Shown in pieces: positions 7,792-15,928 of a stretch of DNA of 64,000 nucleotides. Position 1 is the first letter of the stretch. Each line of letters starts with the position of its first letter. Under the pieces are notes generated by a model that saw only the letters and a program-made list of their open reading frames with translations, did no database searches and had not been told where the DNA came from. The DNA is from an uncultured Bacteroidales bacterium (GTDB lineage: Bacteria; Bacteroidota; Bacteroidia; Bacteroidales; UBA932), in contig ONCE01000007.1 in NCBI GenBank assembly GCA_900316245.1, forward strand, positions 1 to 64,000, written 5' to 3'. Position numbers and translations under genes: made by a program.

Positions 7792-10724
7792 AACGACTCC
7801 TCCTTTCCCTAGCCCTGGTGCTGGCTTTTCTTCCCAGCCCGGCCCAGACTCCCAAGGCACGGGATTTCAGTACCGTTACAGACTCATTGCAACAGCGGCT
7901 CAAACGCCGCACCGGGGTAACCACCCGCTTCAAACTGGAGAAAGTCCTCGTGCGCGGCAACGCCCTGGATTTCTACTTCTCCCAGAACCTCCTGGGCCAG
8001 CCTTACCGCAAGGGAGACATTACCTGGCTCACGGAGCAGATTGAGGAGCTGGGGAAATCCAAACTGGGCAAATACAAAGTAGGTAACATCTACGCCAAGG
8101 GTATCCGGCTGGCCCATATCACCCAGCCCGCCGTGAACAACGACGGCACCGCCCTGGCCACCTCGTTCCGCGTGGACGAGCCCAAGGGAACGCCGCTGGT
8201 ACAGGGGGCCGATGAATGGCCGCTGGGCCTGACCGGCCGCCACATTGCCCTCTGGCAGAGCCACGGCCGCTATTTCAACGACGAGACCGGCCTCTGGGAC
8301 TGGCAGCGCTCCCCCAATCACCGCACGCTGGAGGATGTCTACACCCAGAGTTACGTACTCCCCTTCCTCATTCCGATGCTGGAGAACGCCGGCGCCGTGG
8401 TGCTCACCCCGCGCGAGCGGGACACCCAGACCCGCGAGGTGGTGTGCGACAATGACCCCGCCTTCACGGAAGGCCGGACGCCCAGCGTCCGTGCCCGGGG
8501 CCGATACCAGGAAACCGGAGAATGGGAAGAGGCCGGCACCGGCTTCGCCGATTTCAGCGCTGTCTACAAGGGCTATGACTTCCCCTTTGGGAAAGGATCG
8601 GCCCGAAAGATCCATACCGCCCGCGAGGGCGAAGTGCCAGCCCGCATTATCTGGCGGCCCACCATTGAAGAGAAAGGCAACTATGCCGTCTATGTGAGCT
8701 ACAAGACCCTGCCGGAAAGCACTTCCGACGCCCGCTATACCATCCATCACCTGGGAGGCGAAACCCTCAAGCACGTGAACCAGCAGATGGGCGGCGGAAT
8801 GTGGATTTACCTGGGCACCTATCTCTTTGACAAGGGCACCCAGGGCTTTGTTGAACTCACCAACCTGTCTTCCGACCTGGGCATTGTAACGGCCGATGCC
8901 GTCCGCTTCGGCGGCGGTATGGGCAAGGTGGAAAGGGGCGGAGAAATCTCCGGCCAGCCCGCCTACATCGAAGGCGCCCTGTACAACCTGCAGTACAGCG
9001 GAATAGACCTGTCCATCACCGATGAATGGGACACCGAATACACCCGGGAATACGCCAGCCGCGGTGCCTGGGTGCAGGAAATCACCGGCGGTTCCCGCGT
9101 GAATCCGCAGGCTACGGGAAGGCGCATTCCCATTGACCTTTCGCTGGCCTTCCACACGGATGCCGGCATCACCCCCAACGATTCCATTATAGGCACCCTG
9201 GCTATCTATACCTTAAAGAACAAAGGGGCCGAAGTATTCCCCAGCGGCGAGAAGCGCCTGAGTTCCCGCCTGCTGTGCGACCTGGTCCAGACGCAGGTGG
9301 TGCAAGATATCCGCACCCTGTACGAGCCCAACTGGAGCCGGCGCGAAACGTGGGACCGCAGTTACAGCGAGAGCCGCACCCCCAATGTGCCGGCCCTGCT
9401 GCTGGAACTCCTCTCCCACCAGAACTTCGCCGATATGCGCTACGGCCTGGATCCCAGCTTCCGCTTCGATGCCTGCCGTGCCGTGTACAAAGGCATCCTC
9501 AAGTTCCTGAGCGCCCGCTACGGTGTCCCTTACGCCGTGCAGCCCCTGCCGGTCCACGCGTTCAGCGCCAAACTGGACAGCACGCACCAAGTGGTCCTCA
9601 ACTGGGCCGAAACCAGAGATCCGCTGGAGCCCACGGCCCAGGCTGCCTATTATAAGGTCTATACCCGCAAGGACGACGGCGGCTTTGACAACGGCCGCCA
9701 GGTGAAGGAAAACACCTGCACGCTGCCGCTGGAAGCCGGCCACGTGTACAGTTTCAAGATCACGGCCTGCAATGCCGGCGGAGAGAGTTTCCCCTCCGAG
9801 ATTCTGGCGGCGGGCTTCCCTTCGGCCGATACTAAGAAAGTGCTGGTGGTGAACAATTTTACCCGCGTAGCGGCCCCTACCTGGTTTGACTCTCCGCAGT
9901 ATGCCGGCTTTATGGACAACCAGGAGAGCGGCGTTCCGTGGGGCAAGGATATCCTGATGGCCGGTACGGTCTACAACTTTGACCGCAACTCCGAGTACGT
10001 CTCCGACGACAACCCGGGCTTTGGAGGTTCCTACACCGATATGTGCGGCAGCCAGATTGCCGGCAACACCTTTGACTTTGTCTATCAGCACGGCCGCGCC
10101 GTACTGGAGGCCGGCTATGCCTTTGAATCTTCTTCGGCCGAAGCCTTCACCGGCGGCACCGATGCCTGGGCCGTAGACCTTATCTGCGGCAAGCAGCTCA
10201 CCACCCAGGTGGGCCGCGGCGCCGTTCCCAACAAGTTCGAGGTGTTTACCCACGACCTTCAGAATGCCCTCAAGACCTATACCACCCGCGGCGGCAACGT
10301 GCTCATCTCCGGCTCCTACATTGCCACGGATGCCTGGGACCACCTGTATCCCGGCGTTCCCAAGGCTCCGGAAAGCACCCGTGCCTTCATCAAGCAGGTG
10401 CTGGGCTACGACTGGGTTACCAACTTCGGAGATGTGTCGGGCTTTGCCAAACCCCAGGCCGGAAGCGGCCTGCCGCTGGTCAGTTACAACCGCGCCTGGT
10501 CCCCGCTCATCTATAAAGTGGACAATGCCGACGGCATAGCTCCCGCCGGCAGGGACAGCCGCGTACTGCTCCGTTACGAAGGCACCAACATCCCGGCCGC
10601 CACCCTGTACAAAGGAAAAGGCTACCAAGTGGCAGCCTTCGGATTTCCTTTGGAAACTTCCGCCCAGATGGGCGAAGTGGTAAAAAGCGTATTACATACG
10701 TTCCGGCAGGGCAATTCCCAGTAA
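7788..10724 (+). CDS. Large secreted amidase-like protein with inserted beta domain and FN3
   Basis: 978 residues with a signal peptide (LLLSLALVLAFLPSPAQ). The N-terminal half looks like an N-acetylmuramoyl-L-alanine amidase (amidase_3) fold split by an insertion: a first ligand-like His in QSHGRYF (near 160), Glu in LEDVY (near 183), a second His in AFHTDAG (near 457) and the late Glu in ALLLELLSH (near 541). The insertion (about 250-390) resembles the golvesin/xanthan-lyase C-terminal domain. A fibronectin type III-like segment (about 590-690) and an unassigned C-terminal 280 residues follow. Peptidoglycan cleavage is inferred. The 3' end overlaps the convergent argS gene by 33 bases. Confidence 0.75.
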   Translation: MKRLLLSLALVLAFLPSPAQTPKARDFSTVTDSLQQRLKRRTGVTTRFKLEKVLVRGNALDFYFSQNLLGQPYRKGDITWLTEQIEELGKSKLGKYKVGNIYAKGIRLAHITQPAVNNDGTALATSFRVDEPKGTPLVQGADEWPLGLTGRHIALWQSHGRYFNDETGLWDWQRSPNHRTLEDVYTQSYVLPFLIPMLENAGAVVLTPRERDTQTREVVCDNDPAFTEGRTPSVRARGRYQETGEWEEAGTGFADFSAVYKGYDFPFGKGSARKIHTAREGEVPARIIWRPTIEEKGNYAVYVSYKTLPESTSDARYTIHHLGGETLKHVNQQMGGGMWIYLGTYLFDKGTQGFVELTNLSSDLGIVTADAVRFGGGMGKVERGGEISGQPAYIEGALYNLQYSGIDLSITDEWDTEYTREYASRGAWVQEITGGSRVNPQATGRRIPIDLSLAFHTDAGITPNDSIIGTLAIYTLKNKGAEVFPSGEKRLSSRLLCDLVQTQVVQDIRTLYEPNWSRRETWDRSYSESRTPNVPALLLELLSHQNFADMRYGLDPSFRFDACRAVYKGILKFLSARYGVPYAVQPLPVHAFSAKLDSTHQVVLNWAETRDPLEPTAQAAYYKVYTRKDDGGFDNGRQVKENTCTLPLEAGHVYSFKITACNAGGESFPSEILAAGFPSADTKKVLVVNNFTRVAAPTWFDSPQYAGFMDNQESGVPWGKDILMAGTVYNFDRNSEYVSDDNPGFGGSYTDMCGSQIAGNTFDFVYQHGRAVLEAGYAFESSSAEAFTGGTDAWAVDLICGKQLTTQVGRGAVPNKFEVFTHDLQNALKTYTTRGGNVLISGSYIATDAWDHLYPGVPKAPESTRAFIKQVLGYDWVTNFGDVSGFAKPQAGSGLPLVSYNRAWSPLIYKVDNADGIAPAGRDSRVLLRYEGTNIPAATLYKGKGYQVAAFGFPLETSAQMGEVVKSVLHTFRQGNSQ

Positions 10725-12422
10725 GTCCATAGCGCTGCGGAGCGTGCGCGCCAGAACGGCGATGAGCTCCAGGCGGAACTTGAGTACGGCCTCGTTCTCC
10801 TCCTTGAGGATGGGCGTGTCGTGGTAGTACTGGTTGAATTCCTTGGCCAGGTCGTAGGCGTAGTTGGCGATGATGGCGGGGCTCAGGGCGGCGCCGGCTT
10901 CGGCCACCTTGCCCGGGTACAGGCTCAGCAGCTGGATGAGGCGGATTTCCTTGGCGGAGGGCTCCACATCGGCCGAAATGCTTTCCGGACCGTAGGCCAC
11001 AGTGGCCTTGCGCAGGATGCTGCAGATGCGGGCGTGCGTGTACTGGATGAAGGGTCCGGTGTTGCCATTGAAGTCGATGGACTCCTTGGGATTGAAGAGC
11101 ATCGTCTTCTTGGGATCCACCTTGATGATGAAATACTTCAGGGCACCCAGGCCAATCATATGGTACAGTTTCTCCTTCTCCTCCTGAGGCATATCGGCCA
11201 GTTTGCCGCTTTCCTCGGAGGTCTTCTTGGCCTCTTCGTACATACTCTGGATGAGGTCGTCGGCATCCACCACCGTACCTTCGCGGGACTTCATCTTGCC
11301 TTCCGGGAGTTCCACCATACCGTAGGAGAGGTGGTAAATCTGGTCGGCCCAGTCAAAGCCCAGTTTCTTGAGGATGAGCTTGAGCACCTGGAAGTGATAG
11401 TCCTGCTCGTTACCTACTACATATACGTGGGAATCCAGTTTGTAGTTGGCGAAGCGGCGCTCGGCGGTGCCCAGGTCCTGGGTGATGTACACGGAAGTGC
11501 CGTCTCCGCGGAGGACCAGCTTGCGGTCCAGGCCGTCGGCGGTGAGGTCGCACCAGACGGAGCCGTCGGGGTCCTTCACGAAGGCGCCCATATCCAGGCC
11601 CTTCTGAACGAGTTCCTTACCCAGAAGGTAAGTGTCGTGCTCGTAGTCCACCTTGTCGAAGGAAATGCCCAGGGCCTTGTAGGTCTGGTCGAAGCCTTCG
11701 AACACCCAGCCGTTCATCATACTCCAGAGCTGCCGCACGTGCGGGTCACCGGCTTCCCAGTCTACCAGCATCTTGTGCACGTCGTCCAGCACCTCGGGGT
11801 GTTCCTTTTCCAGCTTGGCGTAGGCCACGTAGCAGTCTCCTACCAGGTGGTCGCCTTTCTTGCCGGTGCTTTCCGGAGTGGCTCCGTTGAAGAGCTTCTC
11901 CCAGGCGTACATACTCTTGCAGATGTGCACGCCGCGGTCGTTCACCAGGGTGGCCTTGATGACCTCGTTGCCGCAGGCCTTGATGATGCGGGACACGCTG
12001 TCTCCCAGCAGGTTGTTGCGGATGTGACCCAGGTGCAGGGGCTTGTTGGTGTTGGGGGAAGAGAATTCCACCATCACCTTGCGGCCCGTGGCGGGCAGCT
12101 GGCCAAAGGCTCCGTCCTCGGCAATGGAGCGAAGGTTCTCGTTCCAGTACAGCGGAGAGAACTGCAGGTTCAAAAAGCCCTTGACGCAGTTGAAGGCCGA
12201 TATTTCCTTCACGTTCTCCACCAGCCAAGCGCCGATGGCATTGCCGGTGGCGTCCGGGGCGGCGTGGGTGATTTTCAATAACGGAAAGGTGACCAGGGTA
12301 TAGTCACCTTCAAATTCTTTACGGGTTACCGATACCTGCAGGGAGGATTCCGGTACATCGGCCCCATACAGGGCCTTGACAGCGGCAGCAGCCTTTTGCT
12401 GAATAAACTGTTCTGCGCTCAT
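10692..12422 (-). CDS. argS: Arginyl-tRNA synthetase
   Basis: 576 residues, normal for bacterial ArgRS, which charges tRNA(Arg). It has the N-terminal Add-1-like domain (1-110), the class I signature HLGH (130-133, in KPLHLGHIRNN), a KMSKS-like loop (GKMKSREG) and a C-terminal DALR anticodon-binding domain starting near FIQYTHARICSILR. Its ATG overlaps the rpoD stop by one base (TAATG), so it is the second gene of a sigma-factor operon. Its stop lies inside the convergent amidase-like gene. Confidence 0.97.
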   Translation of the reverse strand: MSAEQFIQQKAAAAVKALYGADVPESSLQVSVTRKEFEGDYTLVTFPLLKITHAAPDATGNAIGAWLVENVKEISAFNCVKGFLNLQFSPLYWNENLRSIAEDGAFGQLPATGRKVMVEFSSPNTNKPLHLGHIRNNLLGDSVSRIIKACGNEVIKATLVNDRGVHICKSMYAWEKLFNGATPESTGKKGDHLVGDCYVAYAKLEKEHPEVLDDVHKMLVDWEAGDPHVRQLWSMMNGWVFEGFDQTYKALGISFDKVDYEHDTYLLGKELVQKGLDMGAFVKDPDGSVWCDLTADGLDRKLVLRGDGTSVYITQDLGTAERRFANYKLDSHVYVVGNEQDYHFQVLKLILKKLGFDWADQIYHLSYGMVELPEGKMKSREGTVVDADDLIQSMYEEAKKTSEESGKLADMPQEEKEKLYHMIGLGALKYFIIKVDPKKTMLFNPKESIDFNGNTGPFIQYTHARICSILRKATVAYGPESISADVEPSAKEIRLIQLLSLYPGKVAEAGAALSPAIIANYAYDLAKEFNQYYHDTPILKEENEAVLKFRLELIAVLARTLRSAMDLLGIALPERM

Positions 12423-13282
12423 TATCCCAGATAGCCTTTAAGCAGTTTGGAACGGGAAGGGCTCTTGAGGCGGCGGATGGCCTTCTCCTTGATCTGGCGC
12501 ACACGCTCGCGGGTAAGGCCGAAGCGCTCGCCAATCTCTTCCAGCGTCATCTCCTGGCAGCCAATGCCGAAGAAGGACTTCACAATCTCCCTCTCACGGT
12601 CCGTGAGGGTACTCAGGGCACGCTCAATCTCCGTATTGAGGCTCTCGTTCACCAGGCCGCGGTCTGCCGACGGGGAATCGTCGTTGGGCAGGACGTCCAG
12701 CAGGCTGTTGTCTTCTCCTTCCACGAAGGGGGCGTCCACGCTGACGTGGCGGCTGCCCACACGCAGGGTGTCGGAAATCTTGTCCTTGGGAACGTCAATC
12801 ATCTCGGACAGTTCCTCATTCGTAGGCTGACGCTCATTTTCCTGCTCAAAGCGGGTGAGGGCCTTGTTGATCTTATTCAGGGAGCCCACCTGGTTCAGCG
12901 GCAGACGGACAATTCGGCTTTGTTCGGCCAGGGCCTGAAGAATGCTCTGGCGGATCCACCACACGGCGTAGGAGATAAATTTAAAACCGCGGGTTTCATC
13001 AAACTTCTCAGCGGCCTTGATCAGACCCAGGTTGCCCTCGTTGATGAGGTCGGGCAGGCTCAGACCCTGGTTCTGATACTGTTTGGCTACAGATACTACG
13101 AAACGGAGGTTGGCACGGGTCAGTTTTTCCAGAGCCTCCTGGTCACCTTTGCGAATGCGCTGGGCCAGTTCCACTTCTTCATCGGGGGTAACGAGTTCCT
13201 CGCGGCCGATTTCCTGCAGGTACTTGTCCAGCGACGCGCTCTCGCGGTTGGTGATGGACTTGGTGATCTTTAATTGACGCAT
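12422..13282 (-). CDS. rpoD: RNA polymerase primary sigma factor (RpoD/SigA, Bacteroidota type)
   Basis: 286 residues, the short form of sigma-70 typical of Bacteroidota, lacking the long N-terminal region 1.1. Region 1.2 ([11 protein letters not shown]), region 2 ([42 protein letters not shown]), region 3 and region 4 with the helix-turn-helix [23 protein letters not shown] are complete. This protein should read the -33 TTTG / -7 TAnnTTTG promoters seen across the window. It is upstream of and overlapping argS. No clear -7 box was found before its own ATG. Confidence 0.97.
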   Translation of the reverse strand: MRQLKITKSITNRESASLDKYLQEIGREELVTPDEEVELAQRIRKGDQEALEKLTRANLRFVVSVAKQYQNQGLSLPDLINEGNLGLIKAAEKFDETRGFKFISYAVWWIRQSILQALAEQSRIVRLPLNQVGSLNKINKALTRFEQENERQPTNEELSEMIDVPKDKISDTLRVGSRHVSVDAPFVEGEDNSLLDVLPNDDSPSADRGLVNESLNTEIERALSTLTDREREIVKSFFGIGCQEMTLEEIGERFGLTRERVRQIKEKAIRRLKSPSRSKLLKGYLG

Positions 13283-13298
13283 TATCTTACTATAAATA

Positions 13299-13334
13299 TT
13301 TCGGTCAGCTCCTCACGTAAGGAACTGACCGAAA
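13299..13334 (-). terminator. Terminator hairpin downstream of htrA
   Basis: Arms TTTCGGTCAG (13299-13308) and CTGACCGAAA (13325-13334) are perfectly complementary; inner bases extend the stem. On the minus strand it is followed by an A/T-rich stretch (ATATTTAT), as expected for an intrinsic terminator of htrA. It lies between htrA and rpoD. Confidence 0.75.
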
Positions 13335-13357
13335 CTCAACTTGACTGCGGCAATCCC

Positions 13358-14824
13358 TTACTTGCCGAAACCAAAGTAGAAGGTTCTTCCGTTCTTGTCC
13401 ACACCTTCAATGTAGATGGCGCGGGTGGCCTTCTTGGCCTTGGCTACGACGTCTTCGGGTTTTGAGACGGCCTCATCGTTCACATACAGGATGATGCTGC
13501 CCGCCTTGGCTCCGGATTCTGCCATCTTACCGCTGCCCAGGGAAACAATCTCCACACCGGACTTGAGTCCCAGTGCTTTGAGCGTTTCGGGGTTGGCAGC
13601 TTTGAGATTGGCACCGTAGAAAGCAACCGCACCATCCTGGGAAGTGGCTCCGTTCTGCTGGGAGCTGGCCTGGAACACCACTTGGGTTTCCTGGGTCTTT
13701 CCGTCACGGATATAGGTGATGGTGGCTTTGTCTCCGGGGTGGTAAGTACTTACCTTGACCTGAACCGAGGAAGCATCCGTAATCTTCTGACCGTCAATGG
13801 CTATGATTACATCTTTCTCCTTGAGGCCGGCCTTGTCGGCAGCACTTCCCTTCAAAACCTCGTTAATATATACGCCGGACACGGCGGAAAGTTTCATTTC
13901 GTCGGCAAACTTTTTGTCAACAGTTGCCATGGTAATTCCCAGCACGGCGCGCTTGACGGAACCAAAGTCCATCAGGTCCTGGGCCACGCGCTTGACAATG
14001 TTCACGGGAACGGCAAAGGAGTAACCGGTATAGGAGCCAGTCTGGGACACGATGGCGGTGTTGATACCCACCAGTTCACCCTTCTTGTTTACCAGGGCGC
14101 CGCCGGAGTTGCCGGGGTTCACGGCCGCATCGGTCTGGATGAAGGATTCAATCTTGAACTCACCGGAATTGTCCGGCATCGAACGGCCCTTGGCGCTCAC
14201 GATACCGGCGGTGATGGTGGAACGGAGCTGGGCACCCAGCGGGGAGCCAATAGCCAGTACCCACTCACCCAGGCGGAGCTTGTCGCTGTCTCCCAGCGGA
14301 ATGGTGGGAAGGCCGGTGGCGTCTACCTTGATGATGGCTACGTCCGTGGCAGGGTCTGCACCCACCACCGTAGCTTCGTACTGCTGGTTGTTATTGAGGG
14401 TAACCTGGATGGAGGTGGCACCGCTGACCACGTGGTTGTTGGTGACGATATAACCGTCGGGGCGGATAATGACGCCGGAACCGCTGCCTTTCTGCTCCTG
14501 GGAACGGGGCTGGCCGAAGCCATAGCCGTCACCGAAGCCGAAGAAGAACTCGAACGGATCGATGGAACGGGACTGGCGCTGGACGGTTACCTCTACATAA
14601 ACGACGGCCTCCACGGCGCTCTCAGCAGCATAGGTGAAGTCCGGATAATCCGTCTCTGCCAAATTGACAGTGCGATATTCCACGGCGTTGCCCGATCCGT
14701 CCGTGACCACGGTGGTGGTACCCTGGGGCTCTGCGGTTTTCGGTTCAGTGGCTTTCACAACGGCATAGGCGGTAATTCCACCCGCAAGCACGGAAAGCAG
14801 AACAGTCAAGAATCCTTTTTTCAT
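13358..14824 (-). CDS. htrA: HtrA/DegP-family periplasmic serine protease (Do)
   Basis: 488 residues: an N-terminal signal or anchor (FLTVLLSVLAGGITAYAV), a trypsin-like domain with catalytic triad His131 (TNNHVVSG), Asp161 (ATDVAII) and Ser240 (GNSGGAL), and two PDZ domains (about 320-410 and 420-488). It degrades or refolds damaged envelope proteins, usually as a trimer-based oligomer. A Gly/Phe-rich loop (FFFGFGDGYGFGQ, 93-105) matches the LA loop position of Do proteases. It is monocistronic, with its own terminator. A near -7 box (TAAATTTTG, one base longer than consensus) lies upstream on the minus strand around 14880-14895. Confidence 0.95.
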   Translation of the reverse strand: MKKGFLTVLLSVLAGGITAYAVVKATEPKTAEPQGTTTVVTDGSGNAVEYRTVNLAETDYPDFTYAAESAVEAVVYVEVTVQRQSRSIDPFEFFFGFGDGYGFGQPRSQEQKGSGSGVIIRPDGYIVTNNHVVSGATSIQVTLNNNQQYEATVVGADPATDVAIIKVDATGLPTIPLGDSDKLRLGEWVLAIGSPLGAQLRSTITAGIVSAKGRSMPDNSGEFKIESFIQTDAAVNPGNSGGALVNKKGELVGINTAIVSQTGSYTGYSFAVPVNIVKRVAQDLMDFGSVKRAVLGITMATVDKKFADEMKLSAVSGVYINEVLKGSAADKAGLKEKDVIIAIDGQKITDASSVQVKVSTYHPGDKATITYIRDGKTQETQVVFQASSQQNGATSQDGAVAFYGANLKAANPETLKALGLKSGVEIVSLGSGKMAESGAKAGSIILYVNDEAVSKPEDVVAKAKKATRAIYIEGVDKNGRTFYFGFGK

Positions 14825-14925
14825 ATTTATCTATTTTTAAAATTTTTTTCCGAAGGTCCTTTTACTCAAAACCTGTGCCACTACAAAATTTATCGCGAAT
14901 CATTTGCATTCTTAAAAATTCTTAA

Positions 14926-14933
14926 TACCTTTG
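14926..14933 (+). promoter_or_regulatory. -7 box TACCTTTG for the his operon
   Basis: Exact TAnnTTTG match. The leader-peptide ATG starts at 14940, 6 bases downstream, so translation of the leader begins at or near the transcript 5' end. Confidence 0.75.
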
Positions 14934-14939
14934 TAGCAC

Positions 14940-14993
14940 ATGTTTGGCTTCAACGCATACCATCATCACCACCGTACCCCCCAGGTCCGGTAG
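14940..14993 (+). CDS. hisL: Histidine operon leader peptide (His-His-His-His)
   Basis: A 17-codon reading frame, MFGFNAYHHHHRTPQVR, with four consecutive His codons (14961-14972) followed by a TAG stop. It sits between the TACCTTTG promoter and an intrinsic terminator upstream of hisG, exactly where an attenuation leader should be. Ribosome stalling at the His codons when His-tRNA is scarce would leave bases 14984-14993 free to form the antiterminator with 15024-15034. The stop codon lies inside that antiterminator strand, so a ribosome finishing the peptide would block it. Function is inferred from this arrangement. Confidence 0.85.
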   Translation: MFGFNAYHHHHRTPQVR

Positions 14994-15034
14994 GTTTTTC
15001 GTATGCATACACCCATACAAGGCTTGCCGGAACC
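14984..15034 (+). promoter_or_regulatory. Predicted antiterminator stem of the his attenuator
   Basis: GGT-CCGG-TAG (14984-14993) can pair with TTGCCGG-A-ACC (15024-15034) with one bulged A and two G-U pairs. The downstream strand is the left arm and loop of the terminator, so the two structures are mutually exclusive. Confidence 0.6.
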
Positions 15035-15050
15035 CCGGCGAGCCTTTTTT
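15019..15050 (+). terminator. his operon attenuator terminator
   Basis: AAGGCTTGCCGG (15019-15030) and CCGGCGAGCCTT (15035-15046) form a 12-pair stem with one G-U, closed by the loop AACC and followed by TTTTTT (15045-15050). It lies between the leader peptide and hisG, a textbook intrinsic terminator in the attenuator position. Confidence 0.9.
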
Positions 15051-15073
15051 ATGTTAATAATTTTATATTCAAT

Positions 15074-15925
15074 ATGTTACGTTTAGCAATACAATCCAAG
15101 GGGCGCCTGAGCGACGAGAGCACCGCCCTCCTCAAAGAAATAGGAGTGAGCCTGGACGACTCTCACCGCAAGTTCCTCCTGCAGGCCCAGGGCCTTCCCC
15201 TGGAACTGCTGTACCTGCGGGACGACGACATTCCCCAGGTGGTCTCCGACGGCACCGCCGCCTTGGGCATCGTGGGCCTCAACGAAGTGGAGGAGCGCGG
15301 TCTCCCCGTAAAAATTGTGAAGAAACTGAGCTTTGGCAACTGCCGCATCTCGCTGGCCGTTCCCAAGAACGCCGGCTACGACGGTCCCCAGTGGTTCAAC
15401 GGCAAGCGCATCGCCACCTCCTACCCCAACATCCTCAATAAGTGGCTGCAGGAGAACGGGGTAGACGCCAAGGTGCAGGTAATCACGGGCTCCGTGGAAG
15501 TGGCCCCCGCCGCCGGCATAGCCGACGCCATCTTTGACATCGTCTCCTCCGGCGGCACGCTGGTAGCCAACGGCCTGCTGGAAGTGGAGAAAGTCTTCTG
15601 GTCCGAAGCCGTACTCATCTCCGGCGGAGAACTGGGGGCCGAAGGCGAGGAAATCCTCAAGGAGATGCTCTTCCGAATGGATTCGGCCCAGGTGAGCCGC
15701 GGCAAGAAGTACCTTCTGATGAACATCCCCACGGCTGCGGTGGACGAGGCCATCCGCATCATTCCCGCGATGCGCAGCCCCACCATTATGCCCCTGGCGG
15801 CCGAAGGCTGGTGCTCCATGCACTCCGTAGTGGACGAGGCCGACCTCTGGGACAAAGTAAAGCTACTGAGGGCCATAGGGGCCGAAGGCATCCTGGTACT
15901 GAACATTGACAAAATCATTCCCTAA
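15074..15925 (+). CDS. hisG: ATP phosphoribosyltransferase (long form)
   Basis: 283 residues. HisG condenses ATP with PRPP, the first and feedback-inhibited step of histidine synthesis. It begins LRLAIQSKGRLSDES (the phosphate-binding KGRL motif) and contains the PRPP-loop region (ADAIFDIVSSGGTLVANGL, 155-173). The C-terminal 70 residues match the regulatory HisG_C domain, so it is the hexameric long form that does not need HisZ. The ATG at 15074 was chosen because it gives the family N-terminus; the open frame further upstream runs through the attenuator and antisense of htrA. A weakly A/T-rich leader replaces a Shine-Dalgarno. Confidence 0.97.
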   Translation: MLRLAIQSKGRLSDESTALLKEIGVSLDDSHRKFLLQAQGLPLELLYLRDDDIPQVVSDGTAALGIVGLNEVEERGLPVKIVKKLSFGNCRISLAVPKNAGYDGPQWFNGKRIATSYPNILNKWLQENGVDAKVQVITGSVEVAPAAGIADAIFDIVSSGGTLVANGLLEVEKVFWSEAVLISGGELGAEGEEILKEMLFRMDSAQVSRGKKYLLMNIPTAAVDEAIRIIPAMRSPTIMPLAAEGWCSMHSVVDEADLWDKVKLLRAIGAEGILVLNIDKIIP

Positions 15926-15928
15926 TCT

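Noticed and set aside
15001-15010. Perfect palindrome GTATGCATAC between the his leader peptide and terminator
   Set aside because: It could be an operator, but at ten bases it may be chance or part of the pause structure; there is no second copy or known regulator to support it.
13682-15073. N-terminal extension of hisG by about 460 codons
   Set aside because: The extension is antisense to htrA and runs through the attenuator; the ATG at 15074 gives the normal HisG start.
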